NCBI GenBank assembly: GCA_964609155.1
Contig: CAZSRF010000001.1
Location: forward strand, 110,102-174,101
Direction of reading: 5' to 3'
DNA length: 64,000 nucleotides
DNA from: JAGOUU01 sp964609155
GTDB taxonomy: Bacteria > Pseudomonadota > Gammaproteobacteria > JAGOUU01
Position numbers and translations under genes: made by a program. Position 1 is the stretch's first letter; each line of letters begins with the position of its first letter. Of this stretch, positions 1 through 9,233 are shown piece by piece. Below the pieces are notes generated by a model. That model ran no database searches. It was not told the origin of the DNA and was given only the letters and a program-made list of their open reading frames with translations.

Positions 1-114
1 ACAGATACAGCTCCAATTGTTGCTGGACCTGCTGCTCCTACTTGGACTGGGCCTCAAACTGCCCCCGTCATGTTAACATCATATCTAGTACCTAGACATA
101 GATTAATGCCATGA
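1..114 (+). CDS. C-terminal end of an unknown protein (partial)
   Basis: Frame 1 is open from the first base and stops with TGA at 112-114, giving 37 residues rich in Pro, Ala and Thr. The start lies outside the window. No domain is recognisable in so short a tail. It converges on the P450 gene, whose stop lies 8 bp away on the other strand. A chance open frame cannot be excluded. Confidence 0.4.
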   Translation, partial: TDTAPIVAGPAAPTWTGPQTAPVMLTSYLVPRHRLMP

Positions 115-122
115 TAATGAGA

Positions 123-1475
123 CTATACTGCACTTACATACATAGACAAGCCAGGATCAGTACGCAAAGTTAAATACGGTGCTAAGCGTATTTTTTGGCC
201 TGGAGCTTTTTCAAACCTTAAAAACTGCAATAACCGGGTGACTATCACTTGCAACTCTAACATCGCAAAATGCGAAGCAGCACAACTTCGTGGACCTACT
301 ATAAAAGGCATATAACTACTTTTAACTTGTTTTACTCTATTTTCTTTAGTAAACCTAAAGGGATCAAAAACATCTGGTTTGTTCCAATACTCTGGATTTC
401 GGTGCAGAGCATAAATACTAGATATAATATAAGACTTAGCTGGTATATAATACCCATTGATTTCATCATGTTCCGTAGTATATCTAACAGTTGTCCAAAC
501 TGGAGGAAATAATCTCAATGTTTCCTCTAACCACATTTTAGTGTACACACACTGCTGTAAATTTTCATAAGTTAGATTATTTTGATTTAACTGATTAATC
601 TCTTCTAAGACTAATTGTTTATATGGATAATCCAGCTCCAGCAACGCCAAAGCAAAAACAACAGAAATTGCCGATGTCTCATGACCTGTAAGTAACAACG
701 TAGTGATTTCATCTATTATTTCACTCTCATTTTTATAATTATAATCTGTTTTACCGTTATAATTTAATAAGCAAGAAATTAATGTGGATTTATCTTTTGT
801 ATTTTTATCATACATATTATCAGCAACATCAACAAAGCGTTTTTTAATTACTTGTTTTAAAAAAGCTAATCTTTTTACTATTTGATATTGAGTCTTAAAA
901 GATATTAAAGACGGATTGTAATTTTCATTTAGATATTTTAAGCTTGCTGCAACTGAATCAATTTCATCACCCCATGATTTATTAAAAAATATCTTTGCAG
1001 CAATATCTAGGCAAATCTTTGTTGTATGTTGCTCTATATCAATGATTATTTTATTTTTATTATTTAAAGACGTCTGGAGAGATTTTATATAATCATCTAC
1101 AGATTGTTGCATCAAGTTAACATAATGTTTTAAATTACCTGTTTTAAAAATAGGTAAAATATTTTTACGTCTATCAACATATTTACCTCCGCTATTTAGT
1201 AACATACCATTACCTAAAAGCGCTTTAAATAATTTATTAGACGTATATTTTTTAATATATTTATGTTCGTTTAAATGCACATGTTCTATTTCTGGTGCTC
1301 CGCAAGTTGTATAAATATTTCCTACTAGAGCTTTTGAAGAAAGAAATAGATTGCCATAAATTTTTTGCAACCGCAGGACATCATAAAACTCTTTGGGATG
1401 TTCAGCAAAGATATTGCGTAAGTAATCTAATCTTGATATTTTTGGTATGTAATTAAGTGAATCTACGTGTAACAC
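123..1475 (-). CDS. Cytochrome P450
   Basis: A 450-residue soluble haem monooxygenase with no N-terminal membrane anchor. All P450 landmarks are visible: the I-helix oxygen-binding motif TGHETSA (residues 263-269), the K-helix ExxR at 318-321, the FDPFRF meander, and the haem-ligand loop FIVGPRSCAA with the thiolate Cys at about 398. The loop fits the FxxGxRxC signature, although the usual Gly after the Cys is Ala. Substrate is unknown; families of this kind oxidise fatty acids, sterols or terpenoids. No ferredoxin or reductase partner lies nearby, so electrons must come from elsewhere. It sits 4 bp downstream of dotA on the same strand, so it could be co-transcribed with the secretion genes. 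Confidence 0.93.
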   Translation of the reverse strand: MLHVDSLNYIPKISRLDYLRNIFAEHPKEFYDVLRLQKIYGNLFLSSKALVGNIYTTCGAPEIEHVHLNEHKYIKKYTSNKLFKALLGNGMLLNSGGKYVDRRKNILPIFKTGNLKHYVNLMQQSVDDYIKSLQTSLNNKNKIIIDIEQHTTKICLDIAAKIFFNKSWGDEIDSVAASLKYLNENYNPSLISFKTQYQIVKRLAFLKQVIKKRFVDVADNMYDKNTKDKSTLISCLLNYNGKTDYNYKNESEIIDEITTLLLTGHETSAISVVFALALLELDYPYKQLVLEEINQLNQNNLTYENLQQCVYTKMWLEETLRLFPPVWTTVRYTTEHDEINGYYIPAKSYIISSIYALHRNPEYWNKPDVFDPFRFTKENRVKQVKSSYMPFIVGPRSCAASHFAMLELQVIVTRLLQFLRFEKAPGQKIRLAPYLTLRTDPGLSMYVSAV

Positions 1476-1479
1476 TTTC

Positions 1480-3810
1480 TTAACTCATGCTAGAGCCGCC
1501 ACCTTTACCACCACCGCCACCGCTTGGTGGTTTAGAGAATGATTTACCAATACTATAACCACTCTTACCCCCCTCAGTACCAGCTTTTGTCATATCACCT
1601 GGTAACTTACCACCTTGTTCTGCACGCCCTTTAGCTTCTGATAGATATTCACCTTCACCAGAAACCTGTGTACCAGAAGCACCTATCCAAGTCATAATTC
1701 TATTAGGAACCTCATTAATTAAGCTAAACGATTTATGAATAATAATGGTGAAAGTACCGATGTAAATAAACATCATTCCGACCACTGCTCCAAGTGAATC
1801 AGTAGGAATACTTTTTGTTTCCATTATTAAATTCATGGAGATACTAAAAAATAAGATTCCTATTCTCACAACTACAATACCTGCTAATAAACCTATTACC
1901 ATAAGACCGGGACGCAACATCAAACTCAATAATAATTTCAATCCATATTCAGCATTACCCATAACTTCATCACCTTGAGGATGCATCAGCCCGAGCGCAA
2001 CTATAGGAGCTGCAGCTACAGCTTCTACACATAATAGCAGCCAACCTACAACCCCAGATAAATAGATCATAAGTGGTATAAAAGGTATGTATGTATTAAG
2101 TAATATTCCTATAGGATAAAAAATCATCATGACACCTATGATGGCAAAAAATAACATGCCAACTATAGGCACAATAATACCAATGGCAGAGTGGACATAT
2201 GGCAACCCAGGAATAACAGCTGCTGCTATAGCCCCGGCGATTAAAATAACCGTACCAACCATAAACAACGCTTCACACATCACATTTATTTTAGAACCTC
2301 TTTCAGCTAACTTTATTAAGGGATCTACAGACAACGCTGCCCTAACACCACTTAAATTTGTAATACCTACAGAACTAGGGTAATCAAACAACCCTTCTGT
2401 ATTTAGAATTTTCTTTACTATAAACTCAATAAGCTTAGTTAGCCCTAAGCTTACAACGGTTAAGAGTGGATTGTCATAATTCACATCAAAACTTGCACCC
2501 ACGGTAGGACCACCGCCACTTGCAGTATAAGCAGACACTCCTCCATTTGCAGCATAAGTAGCAGCTGAAACACTAATTAGCTCATTAGCAAAAGCTTGGG
2601 CAGGTTGCCCCCCCCAGGCCTGAATACTGTCCCCCACATAATCTGTCGCATCAGAAGAACCTGAAGGTACAGATGCATTTTCTTTAATAATGCCATAATA
2701 TGTTGAAGCCGCAGAGATCCAACCTATCTGTCCTGCCCTTCCAGAGAAACCAGATCGATTTTGACTTAAGGTTTGCAAAGATTGGGCATTAACTATCCCT
2801 GTTACAATACTGTTAATAGAAAATACAAAAGCGTTCGATCCGAAAGCAACTTTTTTTGCCTCATAATTTGCAGCATCAGTAGGATTTAGTACGCTATAGT
2901 TAATATCGTACATCCCTGTTGAATTATTTGGTGCGTAATATAAATAATCAAACATTCCTCGAGCTTGCCCAGCCATCTGATTTACTACAGATGCTATCTG
3001 TGTAATATATGACGTTAAAAGACTAGCCTCTAATCTCACGTTAGTAAAAGCTAATGAACCACATTTTTGTGCTATTACTGGATCTTTTGGTACGAGCTTG
3101 GCTCGAGCGCCTCCACTAGAACTGCAATCTGCATTTGGGCTACATACAACCTCTGGTGAAAGATAAGTACAGCTAGGGTGTGCGTTAGCACATGCACGCT
3201 CGCCATTAGTAGGATCAATAGGGGTTGAGCCATAACTGCCCACACAGGCTGCAAATCTTATTGCTGGCTCAATATATGCAACAGTATCAAAATTAGCAGC
3301 AACAACAGGCAAATTACCTCCAGTAATAGCTGTTTCACCTTGAGATAAATAATTTATTGAAGCATCCCAAACGGTATCGCCTATTTGCACCCCCATTAAA
3401 ATAAACCACATAGTGATAACCTGGATAAAACTGTAACCAAACGCGTTGGGTATCATCATGCCAGCGCCTGCTGCAACTCTTAGGGGTAAAAATAACGTAT
3501 GCCATTTTTCGCCCAATGGTTTACCAGATGAGGCTGAAAAAAGTAGTGAACAAACCAGAATGTAAACAACTAAACCAGCTCCAACGGTCGCAATAAAAGT
3601 ATTAAATATTTTAAAGCCTTCCGTTAAAATACTCGCCCCTCCCTCCAAGACTCCTCGATAAGAGTCTGAAACACCACCAAATAAAACAGATAGAAATACA
3701 GTAGAGGTATCTCTCTTAAAATCAGCAGCGAAAAGATCGGGAGCAAATAGAATAGCTAACACAATAAAGTATTTAGTAACCGCTGTCATTCTATTCAAGT
3801 TATTTATCAT
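1480..3810 (-). CDS. dotA: Dot/Icm type IVB secretion protein DotA
   Basis: DotA/TraY-family polytopic inner-membrane protein (776 residues) of the Dot/Icm secretion apparatus. It has an N-terminal signal-like segment, an early membrane block with a PLRVAAGAGMMIPN motif typical of the family, a long Cys-containing periplasmic region (about residues 150-470), then several membrane helices. The C-terminal tail is glycine/serine rich. It is shorter than Legionella DotA (about 1,050 residues) and closer in size to Coxiella-type DotA; the difference lies mainly in the periplasmic loop. The start lies 3 bp after the icmV stop, so the two genes are translationally close, as in other Legionellales. 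Confidence 0.93.
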   Translation of the reverse strand: MINNLNRMTAVTKYFIVLAILFAPDLFAADFKRDTSTVFLSVLFGGVSDSYRGVLEGGASILTEGFKIFNTFIATVGAGLVVYILVCSLLFSASSGKPLGEKWHTLFLPLRVAAGAGMMIPNAFGYSFIQVITMWFILMGVQIGDTVWDASINYLSQGETAITGGNLPVVAANFDTVAYIEPAIRFAACVGSYGSTPIDPTNGERACANAHPSCTYLSPEVVCSPNADCSSSGGARAKLVPKDPVIAQKCGSLAFTNVRLEASLLTSYITQIASVVNQMAGQARGMFDYLYYAPNNSTGMYDINYSVLNPTDAANYEAKKVAFGSNAFVFSINSIVTGIVNAQSLQTLSQNRSGFSGRAGQIGWISAASTYYGIIKENASVPSGSSDATDYVGDSIQAWGGQPAQAFANELISVSAATYAANGGVSAYTASGGGPTVGASFDVNYDNPLLTVVSLGLTKLIEFIVKKILNTEGLFDYPSSVGITNLSGVRAALSVDPLIKLAERGSKINVMCEALFMVGTVILIAGAIAAAVIPGLPYVHSAIGIIVPIVGMLFFAIIGVMMIFYPIGILLNTYIPFIPLMIYLSGVVGWLLLCVEAVAAAPIVALGLMHPQGDEVMGNAEYGLKLLLSLMLRPGLMVIGLLAGIVVVRIGILFFSISMNLIMETKSIPTDSLGAVVGMMFIYIGTFTIIIHKSFSLINEVPNRIMTWIGASGTQVSGEGEYLSEAKGRAEQGGKLPGDMTKAGTEGGKSGYSIGKSFSKPPSGGGGGKGGGSSMS

Positions 3811-3813
3811 GTT

Positions 3814-4260
3814 TTAATCTATCGTATTGTTATACCATTCTTTTAAAGTACAACCTAATTTGCGATTTTTTATCTGAAAATACCAGAAATTTGAAATTAA
3901 GCTAAATGCAAATAAACTGATGGTAATCATCAATGCTATCCAACCAGAATACCACTGCATAGTGAAAAATCTATATATACTATATATAGCCATAATGGTA
4001 CCAGTAACCAAAAAAACAACAAAATTTCTAAAGTAACCAGTTTCTCTTTCCTGAATCTCAGCATCAGATAAATTTAATCTCTCACGAGCAGTTTCAAAAT
4101 CTTCTGGCTCATGTTTAGCTCTAATAGCTGATGTATCCATCATTTTCTTTACATTATTAACTGAGAGGGCTGCGCCTGCTTTTATGCTTTCATAACCCAA
4201 CCAACCTTTTACATCATACATTGAAGAAAAAAAGCCGCGTACTCTTCTTTTTTTTGTCAT
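3814..4260 (-). CDS. icmV: Dot/Icm type IVB secretion protein IcmV
   Basis: A small inner-membrane protein of the Dot/Icm system with two hydrophobic segments and a basic N-terminus. The C-terminal signature FWYFQIKNRKLGC followed by EWY is highly characteristic of IcmV. The frame is open upstream to 4311, but I choose the ATG at 4260 (protein beginning MTKKRRVRG). A purine-rich AGAAGAAG lies about 8 bases before it, and the extra 17 residues upstream do not look like family sequence. That gives about 148 residues, the normal IcmV size. It is followed almost immediately by dotA. Confidence 0.92.
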   Translation of the reverse strand: MTKKRRVRGFFSSMYDVKGWLGYESIKAGAALSVNNVKKMMDTSAIRAKHEPEDFETARERLNLSDAEIQERETGYFRNFVVFLVTGTIMAIYSIYRFFTMQWYSGWIALMITISLFAFSLISNFWYFQIKNRKLGCTLKEWYNNTID

Positions 4261-4344
4261 TATAGTAACTTCTTCTAAAATTAAAAGATTAATAATTACA
4301 ATATCAAACAAAACTAACCAAATGTCTAGTTTTATTAAGTAAAT

Positions 4345-5802
4345 TTATTTAGAAAATTTATTCAGGTTAATATTATAGCCTCTTAACATTACCATCAGTA
4401 ACAATACATTCATCACTGTACCGAGAGCCAATAAAAAATAAATGTATAATATATTTTCTAATAATAAAAAAGTTAAAAATGTTCCAGTAATAATAAAAAG
4501 AAGATAATAGCTTTTACTCGCTGCTCTAATCTTATTTTCTTTTGTACGCTTTAGGTACGATACTATTAGTAAGTTTTTATCTTTATGTTTTCCAAACAGA
4601 CAAGAAGTAAAGCCTATACACAACAAAATTATTATTAAAAATTTATTTTCCAAATTAAACTTTAAAATAATATTATACAAATTAGCTATACTATGAGCCA
4701 ATAAAAATAAAACTATACAACTTACTATTATTGCTACAAAAGTACTCAAAAGATAGACCCAAATTAGCATAGTTGGATATTCTGAAACACTAGATATATT
4801 TGGTAATAACCTGAAGTATTTCAATGCCATCACTGCAGCACAAAACCACCATATTATGATACTACCATCAATAAAAAAATTACTCAGATCTGCCCGGTAG
4901 AAAGTATACTTTGCTACTAATATTTGTGCTAAATAATTTGATGGTATAAAATTATTTATGACAATCGTCATGCTAGTTAATACAAATAAATACATCAATG
5001 CATAAGCAAACAAGCATCTTGAGATAGACCAGGAAGCATAATTTATTGCCCTTAAAAAAGTTTTAACTTTTTTTTGTACAATCCCCAAAACTAATATTAA
5101 GCAAATCAAGATACATCCAATAGATGGTCCTTGCAGCGGAACAACAGCCATAAAACGACACAAATAAACGTAGCTAATATAACTAGCTAGCGCAGTCATT
5201 AAACAACTACCAACAATAAAAGAAACGCTATGAATAATAATTATCACATTATTAATCGTGTTGTTTTGTACTGCACTGGGATAAAGTTTATTAACAATAA
5301 GTTGCATATTATTAATAGCATGTTTATGTACAAACAAGCTATACAACCAAACATAGGCTAATATAACTGGCCAAGGAGAAAACCAAAACATATTTGTTAA
5401 GCAATAAATAATTTCTGCAGAAAAATCTCTAGTCTCTGCACCATCAATAGTAGTATTAATAAAAACAGCTAAAAATAGAGTAAAAAATAATGTACTAAAG
5501 ATAGACCATGCAATTATACAAACAACGCTTTTAAGTATACTTATTCTATCAGCCAAACTTATCTTTTTGATATACAATAAACTTTTAAGATCGTCCTTAT
5601 TATAGGTGTTGCTACAGATCTTGCTATAAAATAAATGAAAGCTTAAATATATTAATAAAGGATAAAAATAGTAATTGAGAATTCTTTTTGTATCTTGCAC
5701 ATACAGATAAGCTCCCAGAAGGATAAAACAAACTAACAACCCTATTACTATCAATAAAAATCTTCTAGTTCTAATTTTAAAACTATATTTCAATTCTCGC
5801 AT
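4345..5802 (-). CDS. Polytopic membrane protein of unknown function inside the dot/icm cluster
   Basis: A 485-residue, very hydrophobic protein with roughly ten to twelve predicted membrane helices and short loops. I recognise no family motif. It starts 11 bp after the icmX-like stop and ends about 85 bp before icmV, all on one strand, so it is probably in the secretion operon. Codon use and AT content look like those of its neighbours. It may be a lineage-specific membrane component or assembly factor of the secretion system, or an unrelated transporter caught in the operon. Only the membrane character and position are secure. Confidence 0.7.
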   Translation of the reverse strand: MRELKYSFKIRTRRFLLIVIGLLVCFILLGAYLYVQDTKRILNYYFYPLLIYLSFHLFYSKICSNTYNKDDLKSLLYIKKISLADRISILKSVVCIIAWSIFSTLFFTLFLAVFINTTIDGAETRDFSAEIIYCLTNMFWFSPWPVILAYVWLYSLFVHKHAINNMQLIVNKLYPSAVQNNTINNVIIIIHSVSFIVGSCLMTALASYISYVYLCRFMAVVPLQGPSIGCILICLILVLGIVQKKVKTFLRAINYASWSISRCLFAYALMYLFVLTSMTIVINNFIPSNYLAQILVAKYTFYRADLSNFFIDGSIIIWWFCAAVMALKYFRLLPNISSVSEYPTMLIWVYLLSTFVAIIVSCIVLFLLAHSIANLYNIILKFNLENKFLIIILLCIGFTSCLFGKHKDKNLLIVSYLKRTKENKIRAASKSYYLLFIITGTFLTFLLLENILYIYFLLALGTVMNVLLLMVMLRGYNINLNKFSK

Positions 5803-5813
5803 ATGGATAGCAA

Positions 5814-7583
5814 CTATGGCTTGCCAGGAACATTGATCCCTAAACTTTTCAAACTATCGTTAATTTGTGAAGCTGTATCTGCTGAGCTTTGGTTTTGCAT
5901 ATCTTGCGCCATTTTAAGCATAGCAGAGATGTCTGATGCTAATGATGCAAATAAAGCTGTTTGAATTTGTTGCTGCTCATAACGTTTGAACTCAAGCGTC
6001 AATTGCAAAGCCTGCATATAAGCCATTTCTTTCATAAGAGCTGGCGTCGGCATTTGCTGAACTCTGTCATACCACTCAGGATCTGAAAATCTTTTGTTTG
6101 CCTCGAACTCTAGCAACCCTTGTCTCGATGTGGGCTCAAAAGTTACTGATTTTTTACCAGTATCATTCCATCTTGCTACTGGAATTTTTAGATTGGACAA
6201 CACCATACGATCTGCAAATAATTGTGTAACTGCATACTGAGTTAATGACAATTTAGATTGTCGTGCCAAATAATTCATATACACTCCATAACCACCATCT
6301 TTAAGAACTTTAAGGCCATTATAGTTAGGATTAATATACTTATCTGGTACTGAAAAGTCGGGTTGATTTATTGTAATAGGAGAAGGCATAATATTGGTTA
6401 CATTATATGCGTATCTCATAGCAGCTTCATTATTTGATATTTTAGACTGCATTAATGTAGTTGCTGTCACATCTGCTGCAAATCCTGACTTGCTCTCCCA
6501 TGGGGTTACTCCATTTATTTTGCCGTTTGCTATATCAGCTGCGGTTATAGCAGGGTTAGCGCAACCATGGAGATTTAATTTTGCTGCAAGCGGATCGCAA
6601 TAATTTGCTAAATGATATTCAACCCAATCACGAACTACTGTTTGGGTGACAGCGGGGCCTGAAAAATTTTCAGCACCTAAAAAACTTCTTCTTAATGCCG
6701 CTTCTGCTAATGCTTTATTATTATATTTTGTGGGAATGATTGAGCTTAAATAATTTTCACCGCTAACTCTAGAAGATACATGCGAAGGTGGATACACATC
6801 ATTAGCCTGCAACATTACGCGTGCTAAATAAGAGGTCTGACCTAAAATTGCATCCGACGCATCAGTAGTTGCTACAGTTTTTCCTGCTCTGTTAATTCGC
6901 GGATAGATTACAGCTTGATTCTGATCACTTCCAGGTAAATTTCCGTAACGAAGTTGTTGTTCACAGTTAGGATTCCCTACTGGACACGGATCATCAGCAA
7001 AATTATTATTACCACCTGTTGGACTGCCAGATTTCTCATAATAAGAAAATCCATTTGATGTTGTGTAATTACACATCTGCATTTGTTTCTTTAGAAAACA
7101 GGTATTAGAGTTTATACTAAATCCTTTGCACTCTGGATCCAGCGTGCATTGCCGACCACAACCATAGAGATCAGTTTGGATAGCGCTGGTATTAATGTCA
7201 TAACCTTGGCAATCTCGGCTGGACATACCAATAAACTGCTGTTGTTCGCCAGTTATGGCATTGATGGTTTTATTATCATTAAATTTAACATAAAACATCC
7301 CTAAGCCAGATGGCATACAGGCAGAAGTTGTTATATAGCAATTTGGTGTTGTATTACCTGATATAAATGTAAACCCTTGACACCCCCCCGTCTGGGAGCA
7401 ACGCACTGAACATTCTTGTGCAGAAGCAGCTCCTACAGAAGAACCCGATAAACATCCTCCTGTAATTGGCGGAGAATAACCCAAAATTTTATCTGCATAA
7501 GCCACATTAAAAACACTTAGTGTTGTTAATAACAATACTATATATTTTAACCAACTATTTTTTAGTGTTTTTCTCATTATCAT
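5814..7583 (-). CDS. icmX: IcmX-like Dot/Icm periplasmic protein with two N-terminal PAN/Apple-like modules
   Basis: A 589-residue exported protein with a signal peptide ending near residue 30. Two cysteine modules follow, at about residues 44-89 and 125-171. Each has the spacing C-x3-C-x5-C followed by a GF pair (C58, C62, C68 and C142, C146, C152), as in PAN/Apple domains. From about residue 205 to the end it resembles IcmX as I remember it: a conserved Cys pair in the middle and a C-terminal helical part with LLEFEANKRF, PEWY, KEMAYMQAL and a run of Gln/Arg-rich helix. IcmX normally follows icmW and is needed for pore formation by Dot/Icm; here one gene separates them. The assignment rests on remembered similarity plus position. 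The N-terminal modules are not part of canonical IcmX (about 466 residues in Legionella). Confidence 0.72.
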   Translation of the reverse strand: MIMRKTLKNSWLKYIVLLLTTLSVFNVAYADKILGYSPPITGGCLSGSSVGAASAQECSVRCSQTGGCQGFTFISGNTTPNCYITTSACMPSGLGMFYVKFNDNKTINAITGEQQQFIGMSSRDCQGYDINTSAIQTDLYGCGRQCTLDPECKGFSINSNTCFLKKQMQMCNYTTSNGFSYYEKSGSPTGGNNNFADDPCPVGNPNCEQQLRYGNLPGSDQNQAVIYPRINRAGKTVATTDASDAILGQTSYLARVMLQANDVYPPSHVSSRVSGENYLSSIIPTKYNNKALAEAALRRSFLGAENFSGPAVTQTVVRDWVEYHLANYCDPLAAKLNLHGCANPAITAADIANGKINGVTPWESKSGFAADVTATTLMQSKISNNEAAMRYAYNVTNIMPSPITINQPDFSVPDKYINPNYNGLKVLKDGGYGVYMNYLARQSKLSLTQYAVTQLFADRMVLSNLKIPVARWNDTGKKSVTFEPTSRQGLLEFEANKRFSDPEWYDRVQQMPTPALMKEMAYMQALQLTLEFKRYEQQQIQTALFASLASDISAMLKMAQDMQNQSSADTASQINDSLKSLGINVPGKP

Positions 7584-7607
7584 TGTATACCATGCATTTA
7601 CTTATTA

Positions 7608-9203
7608 TTAGTTATCGCCAGATCCAGAAGGTATAGTACCATTACCCAAATTTTGTATATACGATCCTCTATATGATGACCATGAACCATTTGGATATAC
7701 CCATAGTTGATCGGGATTATTGCTATAAGACTCAAAACCCTGATTAAATAAAAGTTGTCGATTACGAGCAGTATCTTTCCAGTTACTATAGGTACTGCCA
7801 CAGCTATTAGTAGCAAAACATGGTAAAGACATATCTAATGTCATCTGATTACCATTTACTGTTATTGTTTTTTTCACTTGCTCACCACCTGGGTTTGGTA
7901 ATGTATAAATAAAGCCACTTTGAGGAGTATAAGCACCTAAATTTGAACCCTGACTATAATCAGGTGAAAGGTAGACTGGGCCCATGCAGTTTCCTAATAA
8001 ATTTGGGGTGCACTGTGGACCAGTATCAGCAGTAGTACTCCCACTTGTTGTACCGCTTGTTGTACCACTTGTTGTACCACTAGTAGTACCACTAGTCGTG
8101 CCACTTGTTGTGCCGCTAGTCGTGCCACTTGTTGTACCACTAGTTGTACCACCTGTTGTGAAATCACCAGTGGTCGAACCTGTATTTCCAGTCGTACCAC
8201 CACCCGTACCACTTGTTGTAGTGCCAGTTGTTCCTGAAGTTGTACTAGATGGCGGCAAAGGCTCATAAGGGCCAAATGTTCCGCCAGTCGTCCCTGCTGT
8301 AGTTCCCGCTGTGGTTCCTGCTGTAGTTCCCGCTATGATTTCCGCTGTAGTTCCTGCTGTAGTTCCTGCTGTGGTTCCTGCTGTAGTCTCTGATGTGGTT
8401 CCAGCAGTTGGTTCTGGAAAATTTAATTCTGAATCCTGATCTGCACCCACTCCCGCAAATTTATCTAAATTTCCATATTTTGAACTTTCTCCACCAGCAC
8501 CTGATTTGCTGCTACCAGAATCTTCTCTTCCCTTTCCGTTACACCCCTTATCAACTACCAATTTAAGTACTTTATTTAGATGAGCAGCATAGGGCACCAA
8601 ATCAGGATCATCATATCGTAAATCTAATGGAAACTGTGGCAAATATATACCAAAGCTAGAAATTACTTTATTTTCAATTTCTGCGTTGTTAATAATCTTA
8701 TCTCTATATAAAGTACAAGCATCTGCAAATGGCTTTAAACCCATTGTCTCTGGCTTAACTCTAACTGCAATATCTTTAGTAAATTTTTTACTTAAAATAT
8801 CTATCATGCCTTTATCATCGTTTGTTTTTATAACTGAGATATAAACTGGGTGAGGAGCTTTTGTTTTACCTTCAAGAGGTAAGCCAATCTGCCCGCATCC
8901 ACTTACACCTTTGTTATCAGCAAACTTACCCACAGATGGTACAGCATCTTGCCATCTGAACAAATAATTTCGAGTAGCTGTTGTTTTATTCATGTAATCA
9001 AGGCAAACTTGCCTCTTTACTAATATCACCGTAGCAATCAAAGCCGTTTTCTCTTTGGCTGCACTATCATTTTTAATTTCTGGCTTTTGCATTTGTGCAA
9101 CAATAGGAAGTTTTTGCTGAGCATAACTTAACAATACTAGAGACAGTGAACTAGCTGCTAATAATATTTTATATTTAACTTTTGACTTTAATTTACTCGA
9201 CAT
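7608..9203 (-). CDS. Exported tandem-repeat protein between icmW and icmX
   Basis: A 531-residue protein with an N-terminal signal or anchor helix. A globular region (residues about 60-225) with three or four Cys follows. Next come two low-complexity blocks made of four-residue repeats, AGTT then SGTT, and a C-terminal Gly/Asn/Tyr-rich domain with a Cys pair. The repeat DNA is about 8286-8400 (AGTT) and 8036-8160 (SGTT). I recognise no family. It lies 30 bp after icmW and 24 bp before the icmX-like gene, so it is very likely in the secretion operon. The Thr/Ser/Gly linker suggests an extended periplasmic or surface stalk. The repeats are prone to length change. Confidence 0.75.
   Translation of the reverse strand: MSSKLKSKVKYKILLAASSLSLVLLSYAQQKLPIVAQMQKPEIKNDSAAKEKTALIATVILVKRQVCLDYMNKTTATRNYLFRWQDAVPSVGKFADNKGVSGCGQIGLPLEGKTKAPHPVYISVIKTNDDKGMIDILSKKFTKDIAVRVKPETMGLKPFADACTLYRDKIINNAEIENKVISSFGIYLPQFPLDLRYDDPDLVPYAAHLNKVLKLVVDKGCNGKGREDSGSSKSGAGGESSKYGNLDKFAGVGADQDSELNFPEPTAGTTSETTAGTTAGTTAGTTAEIIAGTTAGTTAGTTAGTTGGTFGPYEPLPPSSTTSGTTGTTTSGTGGGTTGNTGSTTGDFTTGGTTSGTTSGTTSGTTSGTTSGTTSGTTSGTTSGTTSGSTTADTGPQCTPNLLGNCMGPVYLSPDYSQGSNLGAYTPQSGFIYTLPNPGGEQVKKTITVNGNQMTLDMSLPCFATNSCGSTYSNWKDTARNRQLLFNQGFESYSNNPDQLWVYPNGSWSSYRGSYIQNLGNGTIPSGSGDN
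8036..8400 (-). repeat. Two coding arrays of degenerate 12-bp tandem repeats
   Basis: About 8036-8160 holds roughly ten copies of a 12-bp unit encoding Ser-Gly-Thr-Thr. About 8286-8400 holds a similar number of a unit encoding Ala-Gly-Thr-Thr. They are separated by a less regular stretch. Units differ mainly at third codon positions, so the array is old enough to have diverged but keeps its reading frame. Because the unit is a multiple of three, copy-number changes would lengthen or shorten the protein without frameshift. Confidence 0.9.
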
Positions 9204-9233
9204 ATGTTTTAATTCTATGTTATGTAACCATTA

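Noticed and set aside
7984..8275. Two overlapping open frames of about 93 residues, Val/Pro-rich and Val/Gln/Leu-rich, at the tandem repeats
   Set aside because: Both are other-frame shadows of the AGTT/SGTT repeat DNA in the real gene.
8036..8400. Regular short-period array reminiscent of a CRISPR
   Set aside because: The 12-bp units are contiguous without spacers, stay in frame and encode a four-residue repeat, so this is coding tandem repetition.
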